Source: JAHFJA01 sp964357385 (GTDB taxonomy: Bacteria; Patescibacteriota; Patescibacteriia; JACQRZ01). Taken from it: a stretch of 5,053 nucleotides of DNA. Shown one piece after another: positions 1-5,053 of this stretch. The translations under genes and the position numbers were made by a program. Where the stretch lies: contig CAYHKW010000064.1 in assembly GCA_964357385.1 (NCBI GenBank), forward strand, positions 1 to 5,053, read 5' to 3'. Positions within the stretch are counted from its first letter, which is position 1. Every line of letters starts with the position of its first letter. The notes beneath the pieces were generated by a model, which worked only from the letters and a program-made list of their open reading frames with translations, had not been told where the DNA came from and searched no databases.

Positions 1-1
1 T

Positions 2-139
2 TCTCCAGTAAGTTATGATTCACGTCGATTTGGTCCGATTCACCAGTCAGAAATAGCGGGTCGTGTCATCTTGCGAGGGCTGCCATTGAGTAAATTTCAG
101 TTTTTCACTACTCCTCAATACGATTTAACCACACTTTAA
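2..139 (+). CDS. lepB: S26-family (type I) signal peptidase, C-terminal fragment
   Basis: This is the last 45 codons of a gene cut by the left window edge, read in the frame starting at base 2 and ending at TAA 137-139. The visible peptide begins SPVSYDSRRFGPI, which matches the conserved S-x-D-S-R-x-[FW]-G box that follows the GDN motif in type I signal peptidases (family S26). It is followed by EIAGRVILRGLPLSKF, which fits the usual closing IxGRxxxRxxP segment. Enzymes of this family are membrane-anchored and use a Ser/Lys dyad to remove signal peptides outside the membrane; the catalytic residues lie upstream and are not visible. If standard spacing holds, the position of Arg in the common GDNR motif would be Ser here, which recalls shorter S26 variants with GDN followed by another residue. 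The stop is one base from the hisS start, which suggests one operon. The family call is strong; the exact subtype is uncertain. Confidence 0.8.
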   Translation, partial: SPVSYDSRRFGPIHQSEIAGRVILRGLPLSKFQFFTTPQYDLTTL

Positions 140-140
140 T

Positions 141-1538
141 ATGCCAAGGAAAAAGAAAACCGATGAAGAAGGAGAGAGTATTCCTACCAGCACATCGACG
201 ACTATTCAATTGCAGACCATGTCAAAGACACCCCAATTGGTCAAAGGTATGAAGGATATTTTGCCGGTAGATCAAGAATTGTGGGAGCATATTCGCGATA
301 CAGCGCGTACAATAGCCACTCAGTACGGCTTTGGACGTATTGATACGCCCATTGTTGAATCAACGAGTCTTTTTACGCATTCAGTCGGAAAACAAACTGA
401 TGTGGTCGAAAAAGAAATGTACTCCTTTGAAGATCAAGGAGGAGATAATCTGACATTGCGTCCCGAATTTACTGCAGGCATTGCCCGTGCGTACATTGAG
501 CATGGTATGTTAAATATGCCTCAGCCAATCAAGGTCTATACTGTGGGGCCGTTATTTCGTCATGAAAAACCGCAAGCTGATCGATATCGCCAACACCACC
601 AGTTTAATTGTGAAGTAATTGGAGAAGCAAACCCTGCGGTTGATGCGCAATTGATTCTCATGGCATTCAAATTGTATAAGACGGTGGCGTTGCCTGTTAT
701 CCTGCATATCAACAGTATTGGTTGTCTCACGTGTCGAGGAACGTATCGTGAGGTGCTCGCTGAATATTATCGAACCAAACGTAATCAAATTTGTGAGGAC
801 TGCAAGCGCCGACTGGTAAAAAATCCTCTTCGTTTGTTGGATTGTAAAGAAGAGCAGTGTCAGCCCGTGAAGGCAGGTGCACCTCAGATTATTGATTACT
901 TATGCGAGGAATGTAAATCTCACTTTGAGAAGGTATTGGAATTTCTGGATGTGCTTGAGATTCCTTACTCTCTCAATCCTCATTTGGTGCGCGGGTTTGA
1001 TTACTATACTCGTACGGTGTTTGAGTTTTACTTGCTTCAAAATGATGAAGAAACACCAACCTTGGCATTGGGAGGGGGAGGCAGATATGATAACCTTATT
1101 GAAGTATTGGGAGGTCGCCCTACGCCCGGTTGCGGATTTGGTCTGGGAATTGAACGTATTGTCAATCGTTTAAAGCAAATTCAACATGATGGAGGAGAGG
1201 TATCTCTTCCTATTCAACCACCCGTTGACATGTTTTTAGCGCAATTGGGTGAACAGGCAAAGAGACAGGCAATGGTACTATTCGAAGATTTAGTGACGGA
1301 AGGGTTTTCTGTCGCGGAAGGCTTTGTGAAGGATAGTTTGAAGGCTCAATTAGAGCTTGCAAACAAATTAAATGTCCGTTTTACCTTGATTTTAGGGCAA
1401 AAAGAGCTTCTTGATGGTACTATTATCATTAGGAATATGGAGGGGGGAGAACAAGAAGTAGTTGACATTAAAAAGATAATCCCTATATTAAAGAAGAAAA
1501 TAGAGTCTGTGTCAGAAGACTCTTACCTTAATTTGTAG
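141..1538 (+). CDS. hisS: Histidyl-tRNA synthetase (class II)
   Basis: Charges tRNA-His with histidine using ATP in the cytoplasm. All class II HisRS landmarks are visible in 465 residues: the start-of-domain signature LVKGMKDILP (33-42); motif 2 GPLFRHEKPQADRYRQHHQF (136-155) with catalytic R140; the histidine-specific motif LVRGFDYYTRTVFEF (282-296) with R284; motif 3 from ALGGGGRYDN (309-318) to GFGLGIERI (332-340); and a C-terminal anticodon-binding domain (about 361-452). The insertion domain carries eight cysteines in four pairs (195/198, 218/221, 235/240, 255/258), a pattern seen in many bacterial HisRS and probably zinc-binding. Residues 1-26 are an extra lysine-, acid- and Ser/Thr-rich extension. 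A second in-frame ATG at 219 would give the usual 439-residue length. Neither start has a Shine-Dalgarno. I keep 141 because it lies one base after the upstream stop and the reading frame is open throughout. Confidence 0.97.
   Translation: MPRKKKTDEEGESIPTSTSTTIQLQTMSKTPQLVKGMKDILPVDQELWEHIRDTARTIATQYGFGRIDTPIVESTSLFTHSVGKQTDVVEKEMYSFEDQGGDNLTLRPEFTAGIARAYIEHGMLNMPQPIKVYTVGPLFRHEKPQADRYRQHHQFNCEVIGEANPAVDAQLILMAFKLYKTVALPVILHINSIGCLTCRGTYREVLAEYYRTKRNQICEDCKRRLVKNPLRLLDCKEEQCQPVKAGAPQIIDYLCEECKSHFEKVLEFLDVLEIPYSLNPHLVRGFDYYTRTVFEFYLLQNDEETPTLALGGGGRYDNLIEVLGGRPTPGCGFGLGIERIVNRLKQIQHDGGEVSLPIQPPVDMFLAQLGEQAKRQAMVLFEDLVTEGFSVAEGFVKDSLKAQLELANKLNVRFTLILGQKELLDGTIIIRNMEGGEQEVVDIKKIIPILKKKIESVSEDSYLNL
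1462..1489 (+). promoter_or_regulatory. Predicted sigma-70 promoter for rpsU inside the hisS tail
   Basis: TTGACA (1462-1467, perfect -35 consensus) is followed after 16 nt by TATATT (1484-1489, five of six matches to the -10 consensus). Transcription would start near 1496, giving a leader of roughly 68 nt before the rpsU ATG. The elements lie in the last codons of hisS, so an internal promoter would let rpsU (and yqeY) be made independently of hisS. The region is A/T-rich and part of a coding sequence, so a chance match remains possible. This is sequence inference only. Confidence 0.5.
1502..1523 (+). promoter_or_regulatory. Hairpin 1 in the rpsU leader / hisS end
   Basis: AGAGTCT (1502-1508) and AGACTCT (1517-1523) are perfect inverted repeats giving a 7-bp stem with an 8-nt loop. 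It overlaps the last codons of hisS and would sit near the 5' end of a transcript begun at the predicted internal promoter. It is not followed by a U-tract, so it does not look like an intrinsic terminator. It abuts the next hairpin, which hides the rpsU Shine-Dalgarno; the two share only base 1523. Confidence 0.45.
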
Positions 1539-1557
1539 ATACATGAAAGTGAGGTGA
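1523..1557 (+). promoter_or_regulatory. Hairpin 2, masking the rpsU Shine-Dalgarno
   Basis: TTACCTTA (1523-1530) can pair with TGAGGTGA (1550-1557) in eight base pairs, two of them G-U. After one A/G mismatch, TTT (1532-1534) pairs with AAA (1546-1548), leaving an 11-nt loop. The whole Shine-Dalgarno of rpsU lies in the 3' arm, so the folded RNA would block ribosome binding. The hisS stop codon (1536-1538) is in the loop, so a ribosome finishing hisS would open the stem. This predicts coupling on the long transcript and closed-state control on a short one. The pairing is seen in the sequence; function is inferred. Confidence 0.45.
1551..1557 (+). promoter_or_regulatory. Strong Shine-Dalgarno of rpsU
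   Basis: GAGGTGA lies six bases before the ATG at 1564, a near-ideal match to the 16S anti-Shine-Dalgarno with normal spacing. It fixes the rpsU start. It is the only clear Shine-Dalgarno among the five start codons in this window: the bases before 141, 1870, 2333 and 3902 contain no GGAG- or GAGG-like core at a usable distance. Confidence 0.85.
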
Positions 1558-1563
1558 ATATAC

Positions 1564-1818
1564 ATGCCTGAAGTCAAACGCAAACCAAAAGAATCATTTG
1601 AAAGTTTCTATCGACGGTTTACCGGTGATGTGAAATTAAGCGGCCGCGTTTTGCAGGCCCGTAAAATTCGCTTTTTCCAAAAGGGAAAAAACAAGCGGGC
1701 TCTCAAAGAGTCAGCGTTGCGACGCAAGAAAATCCAAGACAAATTGGATTATCTTACCCGGACCGGTAAAGTCAAAGATCAATTTCCTGGAGCAAAAGCA
1801 ATTTTTAAGCTCAATTAA
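1564..1818 (+). CDS. rpsU: Small-subunit ribosomal protein bS21
   Basis: A component of the 30S subunit that sits on the platform near the 3' end of 16S rRNA and takes part in translation initiation. The 84-residue product is strongly basic. It carries the bS21 signature PKESFESFYRRFTGDVKLSG (8-27), then a segment ending IRFFQKGKNKRALKESALRR (35-54). The core match is clear. The tail from about residue 55 (ending KDQFPGAKAIFKLN) makes it longer than the 57-71 residues common for this family. It starts 25 nt after the hisS stop and is followed by a yqeY-family gene, a pairing found in many bacteria. Its leader holds a predicted promoter, two hairpins and the window's only strong Shine-Dalgarno, so its synthesis may be controlled separately from its neighbours. 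Confidence 0.93.
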   Translation: MPEVKRKPKESFESFYRRFTGDVKLSGRVLQARKIRFFQKGKNKRALKESALRRKKIQDKLDYLTRTGKVKDQFPGAKAIFKLN

Positions 1819-1833
1819 ATTTGCACTACCCAC

Positions 1834-1856
1834 AAGGGGCCCTAAACAGGCCTCTT
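1834..1856 (+). terminator. GC-rich hairpin between rpsU and yqeY (possible weak terminator or processing site)
   Basis: AAGGGGCC (1834-1841) pairs with GGCCTCTT (1849-1856) in an 8-bp stem with one G-U pair and a 7-nt loop. Only TTGGCATTTA follows, not a real U-tract, so full intrinsic termination is doubtful. Its place 15 nt after the rpsU stop fits an element that lowers readthrough into yqeY or protects the rpsU message's 3' end. No convincing separate promoter for yqeY is visible after it, which argues for at least partial readthrough. Confidence 0.45.
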
Positions 1857-1869
1857 TGGCATTTATAAT

Positions 1870-2319
1870 ATGACATCACTTGAACAACGAATTGATGAAG
1901 ACACTATTACGGCGATGAAAGAAAAGAGATCAGCAGACCTCATGGTGTTACGCCAGCTTCGATCTGCATTAAAAAATGCTACCATCGACGCAGGGGAGCC
2001 GCTTACCGAAGAAGCAGCACTAAAGGTTATTGTGCGGGAAAACAAAAAACTGAATGATTCGCTTAATGATTTTACAAAAGCAGGACGTGATGACCTTGCA
2101 AGTGCGACGCAAAGCGAAATTATGATTGTAAAACAGTATTTACCGGAGAGTCTATCTTCTGATGAATTACGCACAATTGTACAAAAGGTATATAATGATT
2201 TACAGGAACGGGGCGTGCCAATACAGAAAGGCCCGCTTATGGGAGCCGTTATGAAAGAAGTTGGTGCCCGAGCTCAAGGGAGTGATGTTGCCCCCATAAT
2301 AGATCAAATCATCCAATAG
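1870..2319 (+). CDS. yqeY: GatB/YqeY-domain protein
   Basis: A 149-residue protein of the YqeY family, which resembles the tail domain of the GatB subunit of tRNA-dependent amidotransferase. The precise cellular role of free-standing YqeY proteins is not established, though a link to tRNA or translation is usually assumed. The match covers the full family length: an N-terminal helix with RIDEDTITAMKEK (7-19) and LMVLRQLRSALKNA (24-37), the signature DSLNDFTKAGRDDL (63-76), IVKQYLPESLSSDELRTIV (86-104), and the C-terminal segment KGPLMGAVMKEVGARAQG (120-137). The start at 1870 gives the canonical N-terminus; the next Met (residue 16) would cut the first helix. No Shine-Dalgarno precedes the start. 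It lies 51 nt after rpsU, across a hairpin, and 13 nt before the next gene. Confidence 0.92.
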   Translation: MTSLEQRIDEDTITAMKEKRSADLMVLRQLRSALKNATIDAGEPLTEEAALKVIVRENKKLNDSLNDFTKAGRDDLASATQSEIMIVKQYLPESLSSDELRTIVQKVYNDLQERGVPIQKGPLMGAVMKEVGARAQGSDVAPIIDQIIQ

Positions 2320-2332
2320 AATCAAAAACCCC

Positions 2333-3895
2333 ATGCGTGTCGCTCAGAGAGTATATATATTCTTGGTGGGAGTACTGACCAGTGTCGTACTCCCATTTGG
2401 CGTATTGGCAGCAACTTCAGACACCCCAGGTCCTTCAATTGTATTGCGTATATTACAGATCGTATGGATTGTGGCGGCAGTGGTATCGTTTGGTATATTG
2501 CTCTATGGATTTGTTCAGATGCGTCGATCCCAAGACGATCTTCTTAGTCATGAACAAGCAAAGAGAATTGTTTTGTACTCGGGTATTGCGTGCGCTATCT
2601 CTATCGTTCTGTTGGGTGTCATTACGTTTTTTATACTAAGAAGCCAATCGCAACAAAGTACTACCCCTCCTACTCCACAGGAAACACAAATTCAAGGCGG
2701 TTTTGGTCAGCCACAAGGACTTTTTATAAACGTAACTCAGCATTACCCAACACGAGATCAGCGAAATGTCCCCCGCAATGCGGCGATCCTCATTTCATTC
2801 AAAGAAGAACTCAATCTTTCAAGTGTACAAGCGAGCCAAGAGACACTTGATTCAAAAGCGGTTTCGATACAGAAATTAGGAAGTAATGACGTACCGCAAG
2901 GTGATCTTGTATTGGCACATGTGCAAGGAGCTGAAGATAAAAAAAGCATTAAAATAATACCTGACGAGCTTTTGGGTACCGACGGGGAATCATCGACAAA
3001 ATATAAGGTAACGATTTTTCCTACGGTGCAAACAAGTCAGCGCACTTCTATGTTGGGAGGAACAGGGAGTTATGCGTGGGTATTTTATGTGGGTACGGTA
3101 ATTGATATTGCACCTCCACAGATAGTGTCAGTCTTTCCTGGAGCCAGAGAGTCCATTCCACGAAATAGCCTTGTACAAATGACATTTTCAAAAGCAATTG
3201 ATCCAACAACGGTCAAAAAAACATTTATTCAATTTAATAACAACACATCTCAAACCGCACTCGATGGTACTTTGTCACTGAGCAATAACTATCGCACGAT
3301 TATCTTCACTCCCACTGAAATATGTGGATCTAACGCATGCAATCAGCGGGTCTTTTGTTTACCGAAGAGCGGTCGATTTACTGGCCGTATTAAAACAGCA
3401 AACATAACCACTCCGCGAAGTGCGAATCAACCCAATGCCGCCCGTATTCCTTTTGATGGTGTTACTGACGCACAAGGAAATGCATTAGATGGAGGAGGGG
3501 AGAACGGCTTGAAAAAGGATGGAATTTCACAAGGAACAAAAGATGACGATTATACATGGACTTTTGCAACTTTGAGCACAATGGAAACAACAGCCCCCAC
3601 ACTTCTTTCTGTAATTCCCGGCAGAAATGGAACCCGCGTCGATCGCACTGCACCACTTCAGCTACGGTTTTCAAAAATAATGGATATTGGATCGCTCCTC
3701 ACTACATCGATTGTTTTAGATAAAGTTGCGAATTATTGGCTTGATAGCACTCTTGATCTTGATAAGAAACAAACAGTCGTGAATCTTTCGCATGATGAAT
3801 TGAAAGAAAATACGATTTATTCGCCCGATGTACGCGGTGATGTTCGTGATATCTATCAAAATTGCTTTGCCTCATGTGCAGGGCCTTTGCAATAA
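2333..3895 (+). CDS. Membrane-anchored surface protein: pilin-like two-helix module plus three Big_5 Ig-like domains
   Basis: A 520-residue exported protein with no known enzymatic motif. Residues about 5-27 form a signal peptide ending VLAA. Helix one spans about 36-62 and helix two about 80-102, joined by a charged loop with RR and KR that should lie in the cytoplasm. This matches small two-helix pilin/TrbC-like proteins and places the rest outside. A Ser/Thr/Pro/Gln linker (104-121) follows. Then come three repeats of the Big_5 (SbsA-like Ig) type: 131-258, 260-413 and 419-520. Domains two and three begin APPQIVSVFPG and APTLLSVIPG and carry MTFSKAID and LRFSKIMD. The first two end in YAWVF and YTWTF strands; the third stops at CFASCAGPLQ without one. 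Domain two has a cysteine cluster (331, 336, 342). The start has no Shine-Dalgarno, but no other Met precedes the signal peptide. Adhesion or surface-layer structure is a guess. Confidence 0.8.
   Translation: MRVAQRVYIFLVGVLTSVVLPFGVLAATSDTPGPSIVLRILQIVWIVAAVVSFGILLYGFVQMRRSQDDLLSHEQAKRIVLYSGIACAISIVLLGVITFFILRSQSQQSTTPPTPQETQIQGGFGQPQGLFINVTQHYPTRDQRNVPRNAAILISFKEELNLSSVQASQETLDSKAVSIQKLGSNDVPQGDLVLAHVQGAEDKKSIKIIPDELLGTDGESSTKYKVTIFPTVQTSQRTSMLGGTGSYAWVFYVGTVIDIAPPQIVSVFPGARESIPRNSLVQMTFSKAIDPTTVKKTFIQFNNNTSQTALDGTLSLSNNYRTIIFTPTEICGSNACNQRVFCLPKSGRFTGRIKTANITTPRSANQPNAARIPFDGVTDAQGNALDGGGENGLKKDGISQGTKDDDYTWTFATLSTMETTAPTLLSVIPGRNGTRVDRTAPLQLRFSKIMDIGSLLTTSIVLDKVANYWLDSTLDLDKKQTVVNLSHDELKENTIYSPDVRGDVRDIYQNCFASCAGPLQ
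2367..2395 (+). promoter_or_regulatory. Strong hairpin in the early coding region of the Big_5 protein gene
   Basis: TGGGAGTAC (2367-2375) and GTACTCCCA (2387-2395) are a perfect 9-bp inverted repeat. Inside the 11-nt loop, GAC (2377-2379) can pair with GTC (2384-2386) after a one-base bulge. The stem begins 34 nt after the first base of the ATG, within the signal-peptide codons. No U-tract follows, so it is not a standard terminator. It could slow early elongation, be an RNase target or be a coincidence of codon choice. Confidence 0.4.
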
Positions 3896-3901
3896 CATTA
3901 T

Positions 3902-5053
3902 ATGTATCGCATTACTTCACCATTAACGACATTTGTAGGAGGAATTCTGGGGGTTGCTTGTGCTCTTTTTATTGTTGCGGTTACATTTGCTCAGGTGATG
4001 CCATTTTCACTGAATACTCCCACTACAAATCCTTCAATCAGTAAACTTTGGCCCGAGTCAGGAGGAAGGGGGCAGTATATTACCGTAGAAGGTGCCAATT
4101 TTGGCGCAACACAAGGGAGGACGGTATTTATTCGTCGCGGTGTTGAAATTGCGGCTGATATCCCGACCCAAGGGGGTTGTGAAGGACAAACCTGGCATGA
4201 CAAATATGCGGTCATCAAAGTACCTACCAACCTAGAATTGGGTCAGTATACAGTAAAATTATATAGAACTGATAATCAAGTCACCCGTGAAGTTTCTTTT
4301 ACTGTAACCTCAGCGCCATCTTCACCAGGTATCTGCGCTATAACTCCTGATAATGGTCCCGCTGGTATTGCGGTGAAAGTATATGGTGAAAAATTTGGAA
4401 ATAATGCGGGTCGTATTATTGTAGAAAAAGCAGATGCGACCGTTCAGGCTGGTGGATGGGCAGCTGAATATATTGAAGCAGTATCGCCAATATCAATACC
4501 TGCTGCAGCGAAACTGCGTGTCATCGATGCAAACAATAACCTCAGTAACCCTATCCCATTTACCGTAGGACGCTGCACGCAAGCAATGTGTGGTGCATCG
4601 AGCTCTTGTTGTGGTGATGGATCATGCCGCGCAACAGGGATGTGCGTCGATAAAGCAACCTCATGCACCTATCGTTGGAGTTTTACAACGGGTGATTTAA
4701 AAAAAGTAGGGGAAACATGTAGTACTAACGAGCAATGTCTCTCTCGCGCTTGTGGGGCTGATAAAAAATGCACACAGGGTTCTGCAAAAGAGAATACTGC
4801 ATGCACATGGGATCAGGAGTGTTCACAAGGACTGATGTGTAGCCAGAGTGTATGTAAATCACGGCTACGTCCGGTGGGGCAAAGCTGTAATACAAAAGAA
4901 GAGTGCTCATCCAATATTTGTTCCAAGTCACGATGTGCACAAGGAACTCGCCCTACTGGTTCACAATGCGCTACCTCTGCGCAGTGTACATCAAATAATT
5001 GTATCAATGCACAATGTGTTCCTACTCCAAAAAAAGTAGCGGTGCTTGATATT
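3902..5053 (+). CDS. Secreted protein with two IPT/TIG domains and a cysteine-rich repeat array, N-terminal part
   Basis: An open frame of 384 codons starting at ATG 3902 and running off the right edge without a stop. It lies six bases after the preceding gene and has no Shine-Dalgarno. Residues 11-30 are a hydrophobic signal segment with probable cleavage after TFA (30). IPT/TIG domain one spans about 44-135 (SKLWPESGGRGQYITVEGANFG, followed later by LGQYTVKLY). IPT/TIG domain two spans about 143-222 (ITPDNGPAGIAVKVYGEKFG). Residues 225-255 hold seven cysteines, followed by YRWSFTTG (257-264), which resembles the final strand of a Big_5 domain. Four tandem four-cysteine units follow (269-372). 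Cysteines in pairs and the signal peptide point to a disulfide-rich extracytoplasmic protein. With its neighbour it forms a surface-protein pair; binding or adhesion is plausible but unproven. The size and C-terminal anchor are unknown. Confidence 0.82.
   Translation, partial: MYRITSPLTTFVGGILGVACALFIVAVTFAQVMPFSLNTPTTNPSISKLWPESGGRGQYITVEGANFGATQGRTVFIRRGVEIAADIPTQGGCEGQTWHDKYAVIKVPTNLELGQYTVKLYRTDNQVTREVSFTVTSAPSSPGICAITPDNGPAGIAVKVYGEKFGNNAGRIIVEKADATVQAGGWAAEYIEAVSPISIPAAAKLRVIDANNNLSNPIPFTVGRCTQAMCGASSSCCGDGSCRATGMCVDKATSCTYRWSFTTGDLKKVGETCSTNEQCLSRACGADKKCTQGSAKENTACTWDQECSQGLMCSQSVCKSRLRPVGQSCNTKEECSSNICSKSRCAQGTRPTGSQCATSAQCTSNNCINAQCVPTPKKVAVLDI
4706..5017 (+). repeat. Four tandem cysteine-rich protein repeats (C-x5-C-x4/5-C-x4/5-C)
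   Basis: Within the 3902 gene, residues 269-372 hold four units of about 22 residues separated by short linkers. Cysteines are at 273/279/284/290, 301/307/313/318, 329/335/340/345 and 356/362/367/372. Each unit begins with a G-x-x-C-x-x-x-x-x-C type stretch such as GETCSTNEQC or GQSCNTKEEC. Units three and four have identical spacing (5, 4, 4). The pattern is like Dickkopf-type or related disulfide-knotted modules. The repeat is visible at protein level; I see no long exact DNA repeat, so the units have diverged. More units may lie beyond the window. Confidence 0.8.

Noticed and set aside
877..1173. 98-residue open frame inside hisS in another frame
   Set aside because: It overlaps conserved HisRS motifs and shows no recognisable protein signature.
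1543..1557. Four-codon upstream reading frame (ATG AAA GTG AGG TGA) ending in the rpsU Shine-Dalgarno
   Set aside because: It has no ribosome-binding site of its own and is short enough to occur by chance; no evidence of use.
1864..1869. TATAAT as a -10 box for yqeY
   Set aside because: It touches the ATG, so transcription would start inside the gene, and no -35 element lies at the right distance.
1863..2174. 103-residue open frame on the minus strand opposite yqeY
   Set aside because: It lies wholly over a well-supported gene, its product resembles no family I recognise, and it has the Ser/Phe-rich look of an antisense shadow.
3929..3985. Lipobox around Cys20 (GVAC) of the 3902 product
   Set aside because: The -3 residue is Gly and the Cys lies in the middle of the hydrophobic stretch, so a standard signal peptide cut after residue 30 fits better.
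4696..4722. Possible -1 frameshift site (T TTA AAA) followed by an early stop in the -1 frame
   Set aside because: The heptamer is in the right phase and would end just before the cysteine repeats, but there is no clear downstream stem or pseudoknot, and such A-runs are common by chance.
3991..4940. Several minus-strand open frames of 71-79 residues at the right end
   Set aside because: They lie opposite the continuous 3902 frame, which has clear TIG domains and a regular cysteine pattern.

Overview
The window reads as chromosomal DNA from a bacterium, most likely a member of the Patescibacteria (Candidate Phyla Radiation). This is inferred from protein architecture, not from a database search. 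The supporting signs are a long bS21 with a basic tail, a HisRS with a lysine-rich N-terminal extension, a two-helix pilin-like membrane module fused to Ig-like Big_5 domains, and a neighbouring IPT/TIG protein with a cysteine-rich array. Genes are packed tightly on the + strand with gaps of 1 to about 50 nt. Only one start codon has an obvious Shine-Dalgarno sequence.

Layout, all on the + strand: the C-terminal end of an S26-family signal peptidase (2-139); hisS for histidyl-tRNA synthetase (141-1538); rpsU for ribosomal protein bS21 (1564-1818); a yqeY-family gene (1870-2319); a gene for a membrane-anchored protein with a signal peptide, two transmembrane helices and three Big_5-type domains (2333-3895); and a sixth gene that starts at 3902 and runs open off the right edge. 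The sixth gene is the least obvious because it has no stop in the window. It encodes a secreted protein with two IPT/TIG domains, a cysteine cluster and four tandem four-cysteine repeats.

The left half is a translation block (tRNA charging, small-subunit protein, YqeY), with rpsU-yqeY being a widely conserved neighbour pair. The right half is a cell-surface block: two adjacent exported proteins, both rich in beta-sandwich domains and both carrying cysteines on the extracytoplasmic side. An adhesive or surface-structure role is plausible for these two but is not shown by the sequence.

The most interesting regulatory signal is at the hisS-rpsU junction. A near-consensus sigma-70 promoter lies inside the hisS tail, followed by two back-to-back hairpins, the second of which covers the rpsU Shine-Dalgarno. 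With the lack of such sequences at the other starts, this suggests translational control of bS21. Further hairpins lie in the rpsU-yqeY gap and early in the coding region of the Big_5 gene. I saw no rRNA, tRNA, CRISPR array, insertion sequence or other mobile element. No gene-free stretch exceeds 300 bases.
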